Shown here: one piece after another, positions 1 through 5,793 of the stretch
Layout: each line of letters starts with the position of its first letter
Position numbering within the stretch: the first letter of the stretch is position 1
Assembly: GCA_030635945.1 (NCBI GenBank)
Contig: DAOVXW010000014.1
Location: forward strand, 1-8,636
From: Dehalococcoidia bacterium
GTDB taxonomy: Bacteria > Chloroflexota > Dehalococcoidia > Dehalococcoidales > G020351185
Length of the DNA stretch: 8,636 nt
Direction of reading: 5' to 3'
The notes under the pieces: model-generated
The model's database searches: none
What the model was told of the DNA's origin: nothing
What the model saw: only the letters and a program-made list of their open reading frames with translations
Made by a program: the position numbers and the translations under genes

Positions 1-1018
1 AAATATAGCTGATTTCCTGGACCCTGTTTTCGTTCCTGCCATCACCCTGTAGCATTTGCATATAGTCAATAATGATGAGGTCAATGCCGCGTTCGTAGTA
101 CAGGCGGCGGGCTTTGCTTCTCATCTCCACTATCCTGAGTTGTGGCGAATCATCTATGTAAATGGGCGCCTCCGATAGCTTGCCGGTAGCCTCCATTATC
201 AAACCCTCTTCAACTTCTGTGTTGAGCCCGAGGCGAATTCGCCTTGAATTAACTCCGGATTCACTGGAAAGCAGGCGTTGAACGAGCGATTCTCGAAACA
301 TCTCCAGGCTGAATAAAGCCACACAGGCTCCCTGATCAACGGCGGCATTCCTGGCTATATTAAGCGCCAGGCTGGTTTTACCCATACTGGGCCTGCCGGC
401 GATGATAATCAGGTCAGAGCGCTGAAAACCACCGAGGAAGTCGTCAAGGCCTATAAAACCGGATAGTATATGTGGGATTGGTTGATAACCTTCCGCTTCA
501 GGCGAGGGTGGGGGTTCAAAATACCTGTCGAGAACCTGTTTTATGTGAATGAAATCAAGCGTTCCACGCTCATGCCGAAGGTTAAAAAGTATATCCTCGG
601 CTTTGTTGAGAGAATCACTTACATCCGGGTCGGCTGAGTAACCGATTTGAGAAATCTTATCGGCGGCTGTAACAAGCTGGCGCATTACAGACAGGCGATA
701 AACAATATTGGCATAGTGTTCGATATCAAGCGAAGTGGGTACTGCTGATATAAGGTGGCTGAGGTAGGCGGCGCCGCCGCATTTTACAAGTATTGCCTGA
801 CGGTCGAGTTCCTGAGCCACCGTTATCTGGTTTATCGCCTCATCGCGCTGGTAAAGCGACAGGCAAGCCTGATATATCCACCTGTTTTGCTCGCTATAGA
901 AATCTTCTGCCTTCAGGATAATAGCAACGTCATAAATTGCCTTGCCGTCTATAAGAAGCGAGCCGTTTACAGATTCCTCGGCGTTAATATCATATGGTGG
1001 CAGGTTACTTTCCGCCAC
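1..1018 (-). CDS. dnaB: Replicative DNA helicase DnaB (C-terminus cut by window edge)
   Basis: Hexameric ATP-driven helicase that unwinds DNA at the replication fork. I translated 339 codons plus one base, open to the left edge; the family is usually about 440-460 residues, so roughly the last 110-120 are outside. The N-terminal domain (about 1-110) opens with the family's PPxxxxAEESVNGSLL pattern. A linker region follows, then a RecA-like motor from about 185. The motor shows Walker A GRPSMGKT (208-215), FSLEM (236-240) with the likely catalytic Glu239, and Walker B LIIIDY (314-319). The start is GTG at 1018, chosen because AGGAGG lies 9 bases upstream and the PPYD motif follows at once. It overlaps the 3' end of rplI by 14 bases, so the two are probably translationally coupled. 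rplI-dnaB is a common bacterial gene pair. No intein interrupts the Walker A site. Confidence 0.96.
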   Translation of the reverse strand, partial: MAESNLPPYDINAEESVNGSLLIDGKAIYDVAIILKAEDFYSEQNRWIYQACLSLYQRDEAINQITVAQELDRQAILVKCGGAAYLSHLISAVPTSLDIEHYANIVYRLSVMRQLVTAADKISQIGYSADPDVSDSLNKAEDILFNLRHERGTLDFIHIKQVLDRYFEPPPSPEAEGYQPIPHILSGFIGLDDFLGGFQRSDLIIIAGRPSMGKTSLALNIARNAAVDQGACVALFSLEMFRESLVQRLLSSESGVNSRRIRLGLNTEVEEGLIMEATGKLSEAPIYIDDSPQLRIVEMRSKARRLYYERGIDLIIIDYMQMLQGDGRNENRVQEISYI

Positions 1019-1475
1019 TTGAATCAGCCTCCTTTTCGCTGACGATAACCCTGATTTTGGGTATCGTGTCCTTGCCCAATTTGATGGCTACATCGAAGCT
1101 ACCAAGCTCACGGATAGGTTCATCAAGTTCTATTTTCCTTTTATCTATGGTAATACCGGTTACTTTTCCAAGTTCAGCGGCAATATCGGCGCTGGTGATT
1201 GAGCCATAAAGACGGTCTTTGGCACCTACCTTGGCTTGAAGGACAACCTCTTTGCCTTCCAGCCGACCAGCTATTTCTGTAAGTTCGGATTCTAATAGAG
1301 CCTGCTTGTTTGCTTTTGCCTGAAGCTGAGCTTCAAGCTTGCTGGTCGCCTCCGGGCTGACAAGGACAGCCAGTTTATTTGGTATCAGATAATTTCTGGC
1401 ATAACCGTCAGCTACTTCCTTTACATCGCCGGCCCTGGCTATATTTGAGACATCATCAAGAAAAACAACTTTCAT
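1005..1475 (-). CDS. rplI: 50S ribosomal protein bL9
   Basis: Structural protein of the large ribosomal subunit, bound to 23S rRNA near the L1 stalk. The 156-residue product begins MKVVFLDDV and has the N-terminal rRNA-binding domain with the family hallmark GDVKEVADGYARNYLIP (about 16-32). An Ala/Lys/Glu-rich connecting helix follows (about 42-75), then a C-terminal domain with DRLYGSIT (about 87-94). It is slightly longer than the usual ~148 residues because of a Ser/Gly-rich tail (SSGGK), and the DNA coding that tail overlaps the dnaB start. The ATG is preceded by AAGGTGA (10-base spacer) and a closer AGGT (5-base spacer). A TATAAT stands in the 53-base gap after trxB, so rplI-dnaB may have its own promoter. 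The common upstream partners rpsF, ssb and rpsR are absent here. Confidence 0.97.
   Translation of the reverse strand: MKVVFLDDVSNIARAGDVKEVADGYARNYLIPNKLAVLVSPEATSKLEAQLQAKANKQALLESELTEIAGRLEGKEVVLQAKVGAKDRLYGSITSADIAAELGKVTGITIDKRKIELDEPIRELGSFDVAIKLGKDTIPKIRVIVSEKEADSSGGK
1028..1033 (-). promoter_or_regulatory. Ribosome binding site of dnaB, inside rplI
   Basis: A perfect AGGAGG on the minus strand, extended upstream as AAAAGGAGG, lies 9 bases before GTG at 1018. It sits within the last codons of rplI. It decides the dnaB start: the only nearby ATG, at 994-992, is in another frame and soon hits a stop. Confidence 0.85.
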
Positions 1476-1499
1476 ATTTTACCTGTCACCTTTCTAATT

Positions 1500-1505
1500 A
1501 TTATA
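1500..1505 (-). promoter_or_regulatory. Candidate -10 element for rplI-dnaB
   Basis: A perfect TATAAT on the minus strand lies in the trxB-rplI gap. A transcript from it would start near 1493, just at or before the rplI ribosome binding region. No good -35 hexamer is visible at 16-18 bases upstream, so this is a candidate only. Confidence 0.4.
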
Positions 1506-1528
1506 CCGCAATGGATTGAAGGATACTA

Positions 1529-2446
1529 TTAACCGTCAATGAATTTCTTGGCGCTTAAGGCAGCTACTGTTCCATCGCCGACGGCTGTCGTTACCTGGCG
1601 AATAGAGCCAGAGCGGATATCACCGGTAGCGAAAATACCGGCTATATTTGTGCTCATATGCTCATCGGTAATAATGTGCCCTTGTTTATCAAGCGGCAGC
1701 AGATCCTTCAAATAATCGGTATTGGGTTTTAAGCCGATGGATACAAAAACACCATCGGTTTCAAGTATGGATTGCTTGCCCGTCTTAACGTTCTCAAGCA
1801 ACAATTTCTGGACGAAATCCTTGCCCTCGATTGATTTAACGATTGTATTCAATATAAATTCTATTTTTGTCTCGGCAAGGGCTTTATCCTGCAGGATAGC
1901 TGTTGCCCGCAGCTTATCGCGGCGATGTATGAGGCTGATACTAGAAGCAAACTTGATAAGATGTATGGCTTCATAGATGGCGCTATTGCCGCCGCCGATA
2001 ACAACTACCTTTTTATTTCTGAAAAAGGGTCCATCACAGGTTGTGCAATAGGAAACCCCCCTGCCGGTAAACTCCTTTTCACCGGGGATACCCATCTTAA
2101 CCTTGTCCGAACCGCCGGCTATAATTACAGCCTTGGCCATAAAATCACCGCCGGTGGTCTTTATAACCCTGTTTTCGCCCTCAATATAGATGGCTGTAAC
2201 TTCGGCAGTAATACTTTTCAATCCGTATTTCTCTGCCTGCCGGTGCATCAATTCGGCTAGCTCAGGGCCATTAATGCCTTCTGGAAAACCGGGGTAATTG
2301 TCTATGGAATCTGCATTATTTATATTGCCGCCGATTATACCCTTATCTATGATCAGGGTATAAAGTTTGTCTCTTGAGGTATAGATACTGGCGGTCAATC
2401 CGGCAGGGCCACCGCCGATAATAACAACATCATATTTATTGTCCAT
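1529..2446 (-). CDS. trxB: Thioredoxin reductase (NADPH-type, FAD-dependent)
   Basis: Cytoplasmic flavoenzyme that passes electrons from NADPH through FAD and a redox disulfide to thioredoxin. From the chosen ATG it has 305 residues, close to the usual 305-320. Visible motifs are the FAD-binding GGGPAG (11-16), active-site CTTC (Cys134, Cys137) followed by DG, and a second Rossmann motif GGGNSA (151-156). HRR (174-176) would contact the NADPH 2'-phosphate, and the C-terminal FAD motif ATGD (273-276) is followed by [16 protein letters not shown] continues IYEA where many family members have a V/M-E-E-A run, so Tyr158 replaces a usual Glu; the effect is unknown. The frame also allows a GTG start at 2476, but ATG at 2446 has GAGGG 5 bases upstream and leads straight into the FAD fold. 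It overlaps the 3' end of plsX by 11 bases. No thioredoxin gene is in the window. Confidence 0.94.
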   Translation of the reverse strand: MDNKYDVVIIGGGPAGLTASIYTSRDKLYTLIIDKGIIGGNINNADSIDNYPGFPEGINGPELAELMHRQAEKYGLKSITAEVTAIYIEGENRVIKTTGGDFMAKAVIIAGGSDKVKMGIPGEKEFTGRGVSYCTTCDGPFFRNKKVVVIGGGNSAIYEAIHLIKFASSISLIHRRDKLRATAILQDKALAETKIEFILNTIVKSIEGKDFVQKLLLENVKTGKQSILETDGVFVSIGLKPNTDYLKDLLPLDKQGHIITDEHMSTNIAGIFATGDIRSGSIRQVTTAVGDGTVAALSAKKFIDG

Positions 2447-3437
2447 TTTTACCCTCGCTGTTAAATTTGACCTCACTGATAAGCTGACTTAGATTCACTT
2501 CGGACGCACGGTTGGCTAAACCGATGGCGTTTTTGATAGCCTTGGCGCGGCTGCGACCGTGGGATACGATGACATTACCTTTTACCCCCAGCAGGCAGGC
2601 GCCGCCAAATTCACTGTAATCCATACTTTTAACCAGAAAACCGAGGCCGACATCTGCCATCAATGCCCGCCCACGGAGACTGCGCGTGTGATCAGGGGAC
2701 CTGACCTTTATAAATGAATCCCCCAGCCCCTCGACGGTTTTGATAACGATATTGCCGGTAAAACCATCGGTAACGATAACATCGGCGGTTCCTTTGGTAA
2801 GGTCTGTGCCCTCAATATTGCCAATGAAATTAAGATCTGAATTTTTAATCAACTGGTGGCTTTCCTGTATAAGACGGTTACCTTTTGTATCTTCGGTTCC
2901 ATTGCTCAACAAACCGATGCGTGGTGATTCAACGCCAAAAGTGTACTTAACATAAACATTACCCAGCTGTGCAAACTGAAGAAGGTGGCTGGGGCGGCAA
3001 TCGGCGTTGGCGCCGGCATCCAGAAGCAATGCCGGAGAGTAACGGTTGAGACTTATAATACTGGCTAAAGCGGGCCGCTCTACGCCATTAATTTTGCCAA
3101 GGCTGAAAAAGGCGGCGCATAATACCGCACCGGTATTACCGGCTGAGACAAAGGCATCGACCTTGCCCTCCTTCAATAGATTGATACCGATTACGATAGA
3201 GGAGCGGAGCTTTTTGCGAATGGCTTCCATAGGGTGTTCATGGAAGTCTATATTCTGGCTTGCTCCTATAATACTCAGGTTCAGCTTTTTAAGGTGTTTG
3301 CCGGCAAGCAAATGGAGCAAAGATTTTTTGCCTACCAGTGCAATTTCAACATCGTATTCATGGGCGGCTTTAATGGCACCCTTTACTATTTCATTAGGGG
3401 CAAATTCACCACCGGAAGCATCTACGGCAATTCTCAT
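2436..3437 (-). CDS. plsX: Phosphate acyltransferase PlsX
   Basis: Converts acyl-ACP and phosphate to acyl phosphate, the acyl donor for PlsY in the first step of bacterial phospholipid synthesis; it is a soluble or peripheral membrane enzyme. The 333-residue product is of normal length. Motifs seen in order: [10 protein letters not shown] (5-14, usually DxMGGDxxP), SAGNTGA (98-104), LLDAGAN (138-144), [12 protein letters not shown] (176-187), NIEG (207-210), VTDGFTGNI (222-230) and the C-terminal [11 protein letters not shown] (277-287). Gly-Glu replaces the usual Gly-Asp in the first motif, a mild change. It begins 19 bases after the activase stop with only a weak purine-rich ribosome site, which suggests coupling to that gene, and its end overlaps the trxB start. 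The more usual neighbours rpmF, fabH, fabD and acpP are absent. Confidence 0.95.
   Translation of the reverse strand: MRIAVDASGGEFAPNEIVKGAIKAAHEYDVEIALVGKKSLLHLLAGKHLKKLNLSIIGASQNIDFHEHPMEAIRKKLRSSIVIGINLLKEGKVDAFVSAGNTGAVLCAAFFSLGKINGVERPALASIISLNRYSPALLLDAGANADCRPSHLLQFAQLGNVYVKYTFGVESPRIGLLSNGTEDTKGNRLIQESHQLIKNSDLNFIGNIEGTDLTKGTADVIVTDGFTGNIVIKTVEGLGDSFIKVRSPDHTRSLRGRALMADVGLGFLVKSMDYSEFGGACLLGVKGNVIVSHGRSRAKAIKNAIGLANRASEVNLSQLISEVKFNSEGKNGQ
2452..2456 (-). promoter_or_regulatory. Ribosome binding site of trxB, inside plsX
   Basis: GAGGG on the minus strand lies 5 bases before ATG at 2446. It falls inside the last codons of plsX, so ribosomes ending plsX would finish next to the trxB start. 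It supports ATG 2446 over the upstream GTG at 2476. Confidence 0.7.
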
Positions 3438-3456
3438 TTTCTTACTCTTTAATAAT

Positions 3457-4416
3457 TTAAGATTTTACAGCTTCCTTCCACAGATCGCAAAGCCCTCCCC
3501 AGCTGGCAAGAATACTGCCGTCAAGTGATAGCTGGGCTATCTGACAAAAGCAGTTGCAGTTCCTGCATTCGAATGAAGAGGTTTCATAATCATTGTCAAT
3601 GGCACGAAAACCCTTAAAGCTGCTTTCATTATATTCTATTTCTTCCTTTATCAGTAGAGCGGCGCCTATAGCACCCATAATTTCATGGTGCTGCGGAATA
3701 ATAATATCAGCTTTTAACTCTTCTTTGAATGCCCGGAATATACCCCCGTTAAAAGCTACGCCGCCCTGAAATAATATCGGCGGTATTATATCCTTGCCCA
3801 GTCCGACATTACTGAGGTAGTTGCGCACCAGTGCCTGGCACAGACCATATATAATGCTTTCAGTACGATGGCCCGTTTGTTGCCTATGTATTATATCCGA
3901 TTCGGCAAAGACGGTGCATTTACCGGAGATATTTATCGGAGAACTGCTTTCCATTGCCAGACGGCTGAACTGCTCAATACTGATACCCAGCCTTTGTGCC
4001 TGGTGGTCAAGAAAGCTGCCGGTGCCGGCGGCGCATACGGTATTCATACTGAAATCGGTTATAAAACCGTCCCTGATGATTATAAGCTTGCTGTCCTGGC
4101 CGCCGATTTCTATAACAGTTTGCACCTGGGGCATATAATGGAGGGCGGCGGTAGCCTGGCTTGTAATCTCGTTTTTGACCAGATCGGCGCCAACGATAAC
4201 ACCGGCCAGATAGCGGGCACTGCCGGTGGTAGCCACGCCGCAGATATCGCAGTCATCGGGCAATAGCTGTTTTAGATGCTTGAGCCCATCCTTTAATGCC
4301 TTGATGGGATTGCCCTGTGTCGGCATGTAGGTGTGGCATACCAGATTGCTGTTATCATCAATAACCGCCGTCTTTGTAGATGCCGAACCAACATCAATGC
4401 CCAGATAGACTTGCAA
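3457..4416 (-). CDS. ATP-dependent activase, 2-hydroxyacyl-CoA dehydratase / benzoyl-CoA reductase type (BcrAD/BadFG family)
   Basis: Members of this ASKHA-fold family use ATP hydrolysis to fire a low-potential electron from a [4Fe-4S] cluster, bridging two subunits, into a partner enzyme. From the chosen TTG it has 319 residues. Visible are phosphate-1 loop [12 protein letters not shown] (4-15), IGGQDSK (104-110), the cluster loop with Cys128 in CAAGTGSF, the second ligand Cys167 in [16 protein letters not shown] (216-223) and GAIGAAL (248-254). The two cysteines lie within one residue of the ligands I recall in HgdC of Acidaminococcus (127 and 166). A C-terminal tail adds Cys284, 287, 289, 291 and 310, absent from short activases. 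TTG is preferred because AAGGAG lies 5 bases upstream and the fold starts at once; a 338-residue reading from TTG 4473 is also open. No dehydratase or reductase subunit is present, so the substrate is unknown. Confidence 0.88.
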   Translation of the reverse strand: MQVYLGIDVGSASTKTAVIDDNSNLVCHTYMPTQGNPIKALKDGLKHLKQLLPDDCDICGVATTGSARYLAGVIVGADLVKNEITSQATAALHYMPQVQTVIEIGGQDSKLIIIRDGFITDFSMNTVCAAGTGSFLDHQAQRLGISIEQFSRLAMESSSPINISGKCTVFAESDIIHRQQTGHRTESIIYGLCQALVRNYLSNVGLGKDIIPPILFQGGVAFNGGIFRAFKEELKADIIIPQHHEIMGAIGAALLIKEEIEYNESSFKGFRAIDNDYETSSFECRNCNCFCQIAQLSLDGSILASWGGLCDLWKEAVKS

Positions 4417-4421
4417 TAGTT

Positions 4422-4427
4422 CTCCTT
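4422..4427 (-). promoter_or_regulatory. Ribosome binding site deciding the activase start
   Basis: AAGGAG on the minus strand lies 5 bases before the TTG at 4416. No comparable site precedes the alternative TTG at 4473. This makes the TTG at 4416, which leads directly into the ATPase fold, the best start. Confidence 0.7.
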
Positions 4428-4461
4428 GTTTAAGGATTCGGGAGTATCTGCAACTATCTTT

Positions 4462-4467
4462 ATTATA
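4462..4467 (-). promoter_or_regulatory. Candidate -10 element upstream of the activase gene
   Basis: A perfect TATAAT on the minus strand lies 45 bases before the TTG at 4416. A transcript starting near 4455 would have a leader of about 40 bases containing the AAGGAG. No convincing -35 was found at the usual distance. It would serve activase-plsX-trxB and perhaps genes beyond. It also argues against the longer activase reading, whose first codons would cover it. Confidence 0.45.
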
Positions 4468-4518
4468 CCTCAAGACAACAAAGAGGGGTAGTAATCACAG
4501 TCAGTAAAAGCAGGAGCG

Positions 4519-5700
4519 TTACAAATTTTCAGCGAAAAAATTATTGACCTCTTCAATGGTTTCCGGACTGGATAACAGATCTATCACTGTCATTGAGATA
4601 GCCTTAGCGGCATTTATTATGCCCTGGATAGCGGACTCGGAAGCAGCCGCCTTTGCAAATTGGGGAGAATGAATGCTGACTCCCTTTGGAGCTATAGCTA
4701 CCGAGGGATGAATACTGGGAACAAGCTGGCTTATATTACCCATATCGGTGCTGCCGAAGGATTGGTCGGGATTTACAAGCTTTACACTGCGACCCAGAAT
4801 ATTCATATTGGCGATAAAGAGATTAGCCATAACGGTATTATTACGCATCGGAGCATACTGAACATCACCCCAACTATATTTCAGATCGGTGCCGGTGGCA
4901 GCAGCAGCCCCTTTGAAGCAATTCAAAACTTTGTTTTTAAGTTCTTCAAGATATGCTTCGTCTTTTGCCCTTACCAGAAAGCTGGCGGCGCTGTGAGCCG
5001 GCACGACATTAACAACCTGCCCGCCATCGGTAATAATGCCATGGATACGGGCATCGTCCCTTATATGCTGGCGTAATGAGTTGATGGCATTGAAAGAAAG
5101 GATTATTGCATCTAGGGCATTGATTCCCTCTTCGGGGTGAGCAGCGGCATGTGCTTCATGGCCAAAATATTCGACATTAAGCGAAGCGCAAGCAAGAGCC
5201 TTGGTGGTAGCTGTATCGTTTGTGGACGGATGAACCATCATGGCCATATCAACCCCGTTAAAGGCTCCCCTTTCAGACATAATAATTTTACCGCCGTGTA
5301 TCTCTTCAGCTGGTGTGCCGATAACGATGACACTGCCCCCTAGCTTATCAACGGCTGCTTTAGATGCTGCCGCAGCACCAACGGCGATGGCGGCTATAAG
5401 GTTATGGCCGCAGGCATGGCCGAGCTGTGGCAAAGCGTCATATTCGGCCAGAATGGCGATTGCCGGCTGCTTGTTGCCATAGTTGGCTTTAAAAGCAGTC
5501 TCAATCTGGCAGATGCCGCGTTCAACCACAAAGCCATTGGTTTCAAGATATTGTGTAAGCCAGTTTGAAGCCTTATGTTCATTGAAGCCGGTTTCGGGAT
5601 TGGAATGTATCTTCAGGCTGATATCGGCAAGTTGACGGCGCTGGTTATCAATATCCGCTCGGGCCGCCAACTTAAGCCCGGATAAAAATTCGGATTCCAT
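4519..5700 (-). CDS. M20D-family metallo-amidohydrolase (AbgB / PM20D2-like)
   Basis: Predicted cytoplasmic zinc- or manganese-dependent hydrolase that cleaves an amide bond, as in p-aminobenzoyl-glutamate hydrolases, N-acyl amino acid amidohydrolases and PM20D2-type dipeptidases. The 393-residue product shows SNPETGF (33-39), AEYDALPQLGHACGHN (85-100) with likely metal ligands Cys97 and His99, and PAEE (130-133) with catalytic and ligand Glu132/133. His157 lies in MMVHP. The lid/dimer domain starts at FGHEAHAAAHPEEG (179-192), then come GSTDMGN (316-322) and His344 as the likely last ligand. GSTDMGNISQLVP resembles the PM20D2/AbgB branch more than IAA-amino acid hydrolases. No signal peptide is seen. 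ATG at 5700 has no ribosome site, but a TATAAT ends 7 bases upstream, so a leaderless message is possible. The 102-base gap to the activase gene makes shared transcription uncertain. The exact substrate cannot be read from the sequence. Confidence 0.9.
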   Translation of the reverse strand: MESEFLSGLKLAARADIDNQRRQLADISLKIHSNPETGFNEHKASNWLTQYLETNGFVVERGICQIETAFKANYGNKQPAIAILAEYDALPQLGHACGHNLIAAIAVGAAAASKAAVDKLGGSVIVIGTPAEEIHGGKIIMSERGAFNGVDMAMMVHPSTNDTATTKALACASLNVEYFGHEAHAAAHPEEGINALDAIILSFNAINSLRQHIRDDARIHGIITDGGQVVNVVPAHSAASFLVRAKDEAYLEELKNKVLNCFKGAAAATGTDLKYSWGDVQYAPMRNNTVMANLFIANMNILGRSVKLVNPDQSFGSTDMGNISQLVPSIHPSVAIAPKGVSIHSPQFAKAAASESAIQGIINAAKAISMTVIDLLSSPETIEEVNNFFAENL

Positions 5701-5707
5701 GCTGCAT

Positions 5708-5713
5708 ATTATA
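5708..5713 (-). promoter_or_regulatory. Candidate -10 element for the M20 amidohydrolase
   Basis: A perfect TATAAT on the minus strand is followed by 7 bases and then ATG at 5700, which puts the expected first transcribed base at or next to the A of the start codon. The best -35-like hexamer, CTGGCA at 5738-5733, matches four of six consensus bases but at a long 19-base spacing. Confidence 0.45.
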
Positions 5714-5738
5714 GCCCAGACAATACCGGATGTGCCAG

Positions 5739-5757
5739 TTGCTTGTTACAGAAGCAA
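5739..5757. repeat. Short inverted repeat in the divergent promoter region
   Basis: TTGCTT at 5739-5744 and AAGCAA at 5752-5757 form 6-base arms around 7 bases. The repeat covers the putative uvrA -35 and sits upstream of the opposite amidohydrolase -10, a position where an operator could act on both. Arms this short can easily arise by chance. Confidence 0.3.
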
Positions 5758-5772
5758 GGCTAATGCTAAAAT
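5743..5772 (+). promoter_or_regulatory. Predicted uvrA promoter with extended -10
   Basis: The -35 is TTGTTA (5743-5748, four of six consensus bases). An 18-base spacer leads to -10 TAAAAT (5767-5772, five of six), and TGC directly before it supplies the extended -10 TGn motif. Transcription would start near 5779, giving a leader of about 15 bases that includes the AAGGAG ribosome site. Confidence 0.55.
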
Positions 5773-5780
5773 AGTAATAG

Positions 5781-5786
5781 AAGGAG
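5781..5786 (+). promoter_or_regulatory. Ribosome binding site of uvrA
   Basis: AAGGAG lies 7 bases before GTG at 5794. It decides the GTG start, after which the protein reads [19 protein letters not shown], the usual opening of UvrA. Confidence 0.85.
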
Positions 5787-5793
5787 TGAAAAA

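Noticed and set aside
374..397. Possible intein at the DnaB Walker A site, a common intein position
   Set aside because: GRPSMGKT reads through without interruption. Intein sites nearer the C-terminus lie outside the window and cannot be judged.
2447..2476. Longer trxB reading from GTG 2476, adding 10 residues
   Set aside because: ATG 2446 has GAGGG at 5 bases and begins right before the FAD-binding strand, as in the family. The extension overlaps plsX further without benefit.
3046..3528. A 160-codon plus-strand open frame
   Set aside because: It is antisense to plsX and the end of the activase gene, both supported by family motifs. The same holds for other plus-strand frames between 755 and 5482.
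4414..4473. Longer activase reading from TTG 4473, adding 19 residues
   Set aside because: The added residues do not look like the family, no ribosome site precedes TTG 4473, and a TATAAT lies in the segment. TTG 4416 has AAGGAG at 5 bases.
4474..4518. Terminator between the amidohydrolase and activase genes
   Set aside because: No GC-rich stem followed by a T run is visible on the minus strand; only a candidate -10 was found in this gap.
2436..5700. Amidohydrolase, activase, plsX and trxB as a single new pathway
   Set aside because: The first gap is 102 bases with its own candidate promoter, and the four functions have no clear metabolic link. Proximity alone does not support a joint system.
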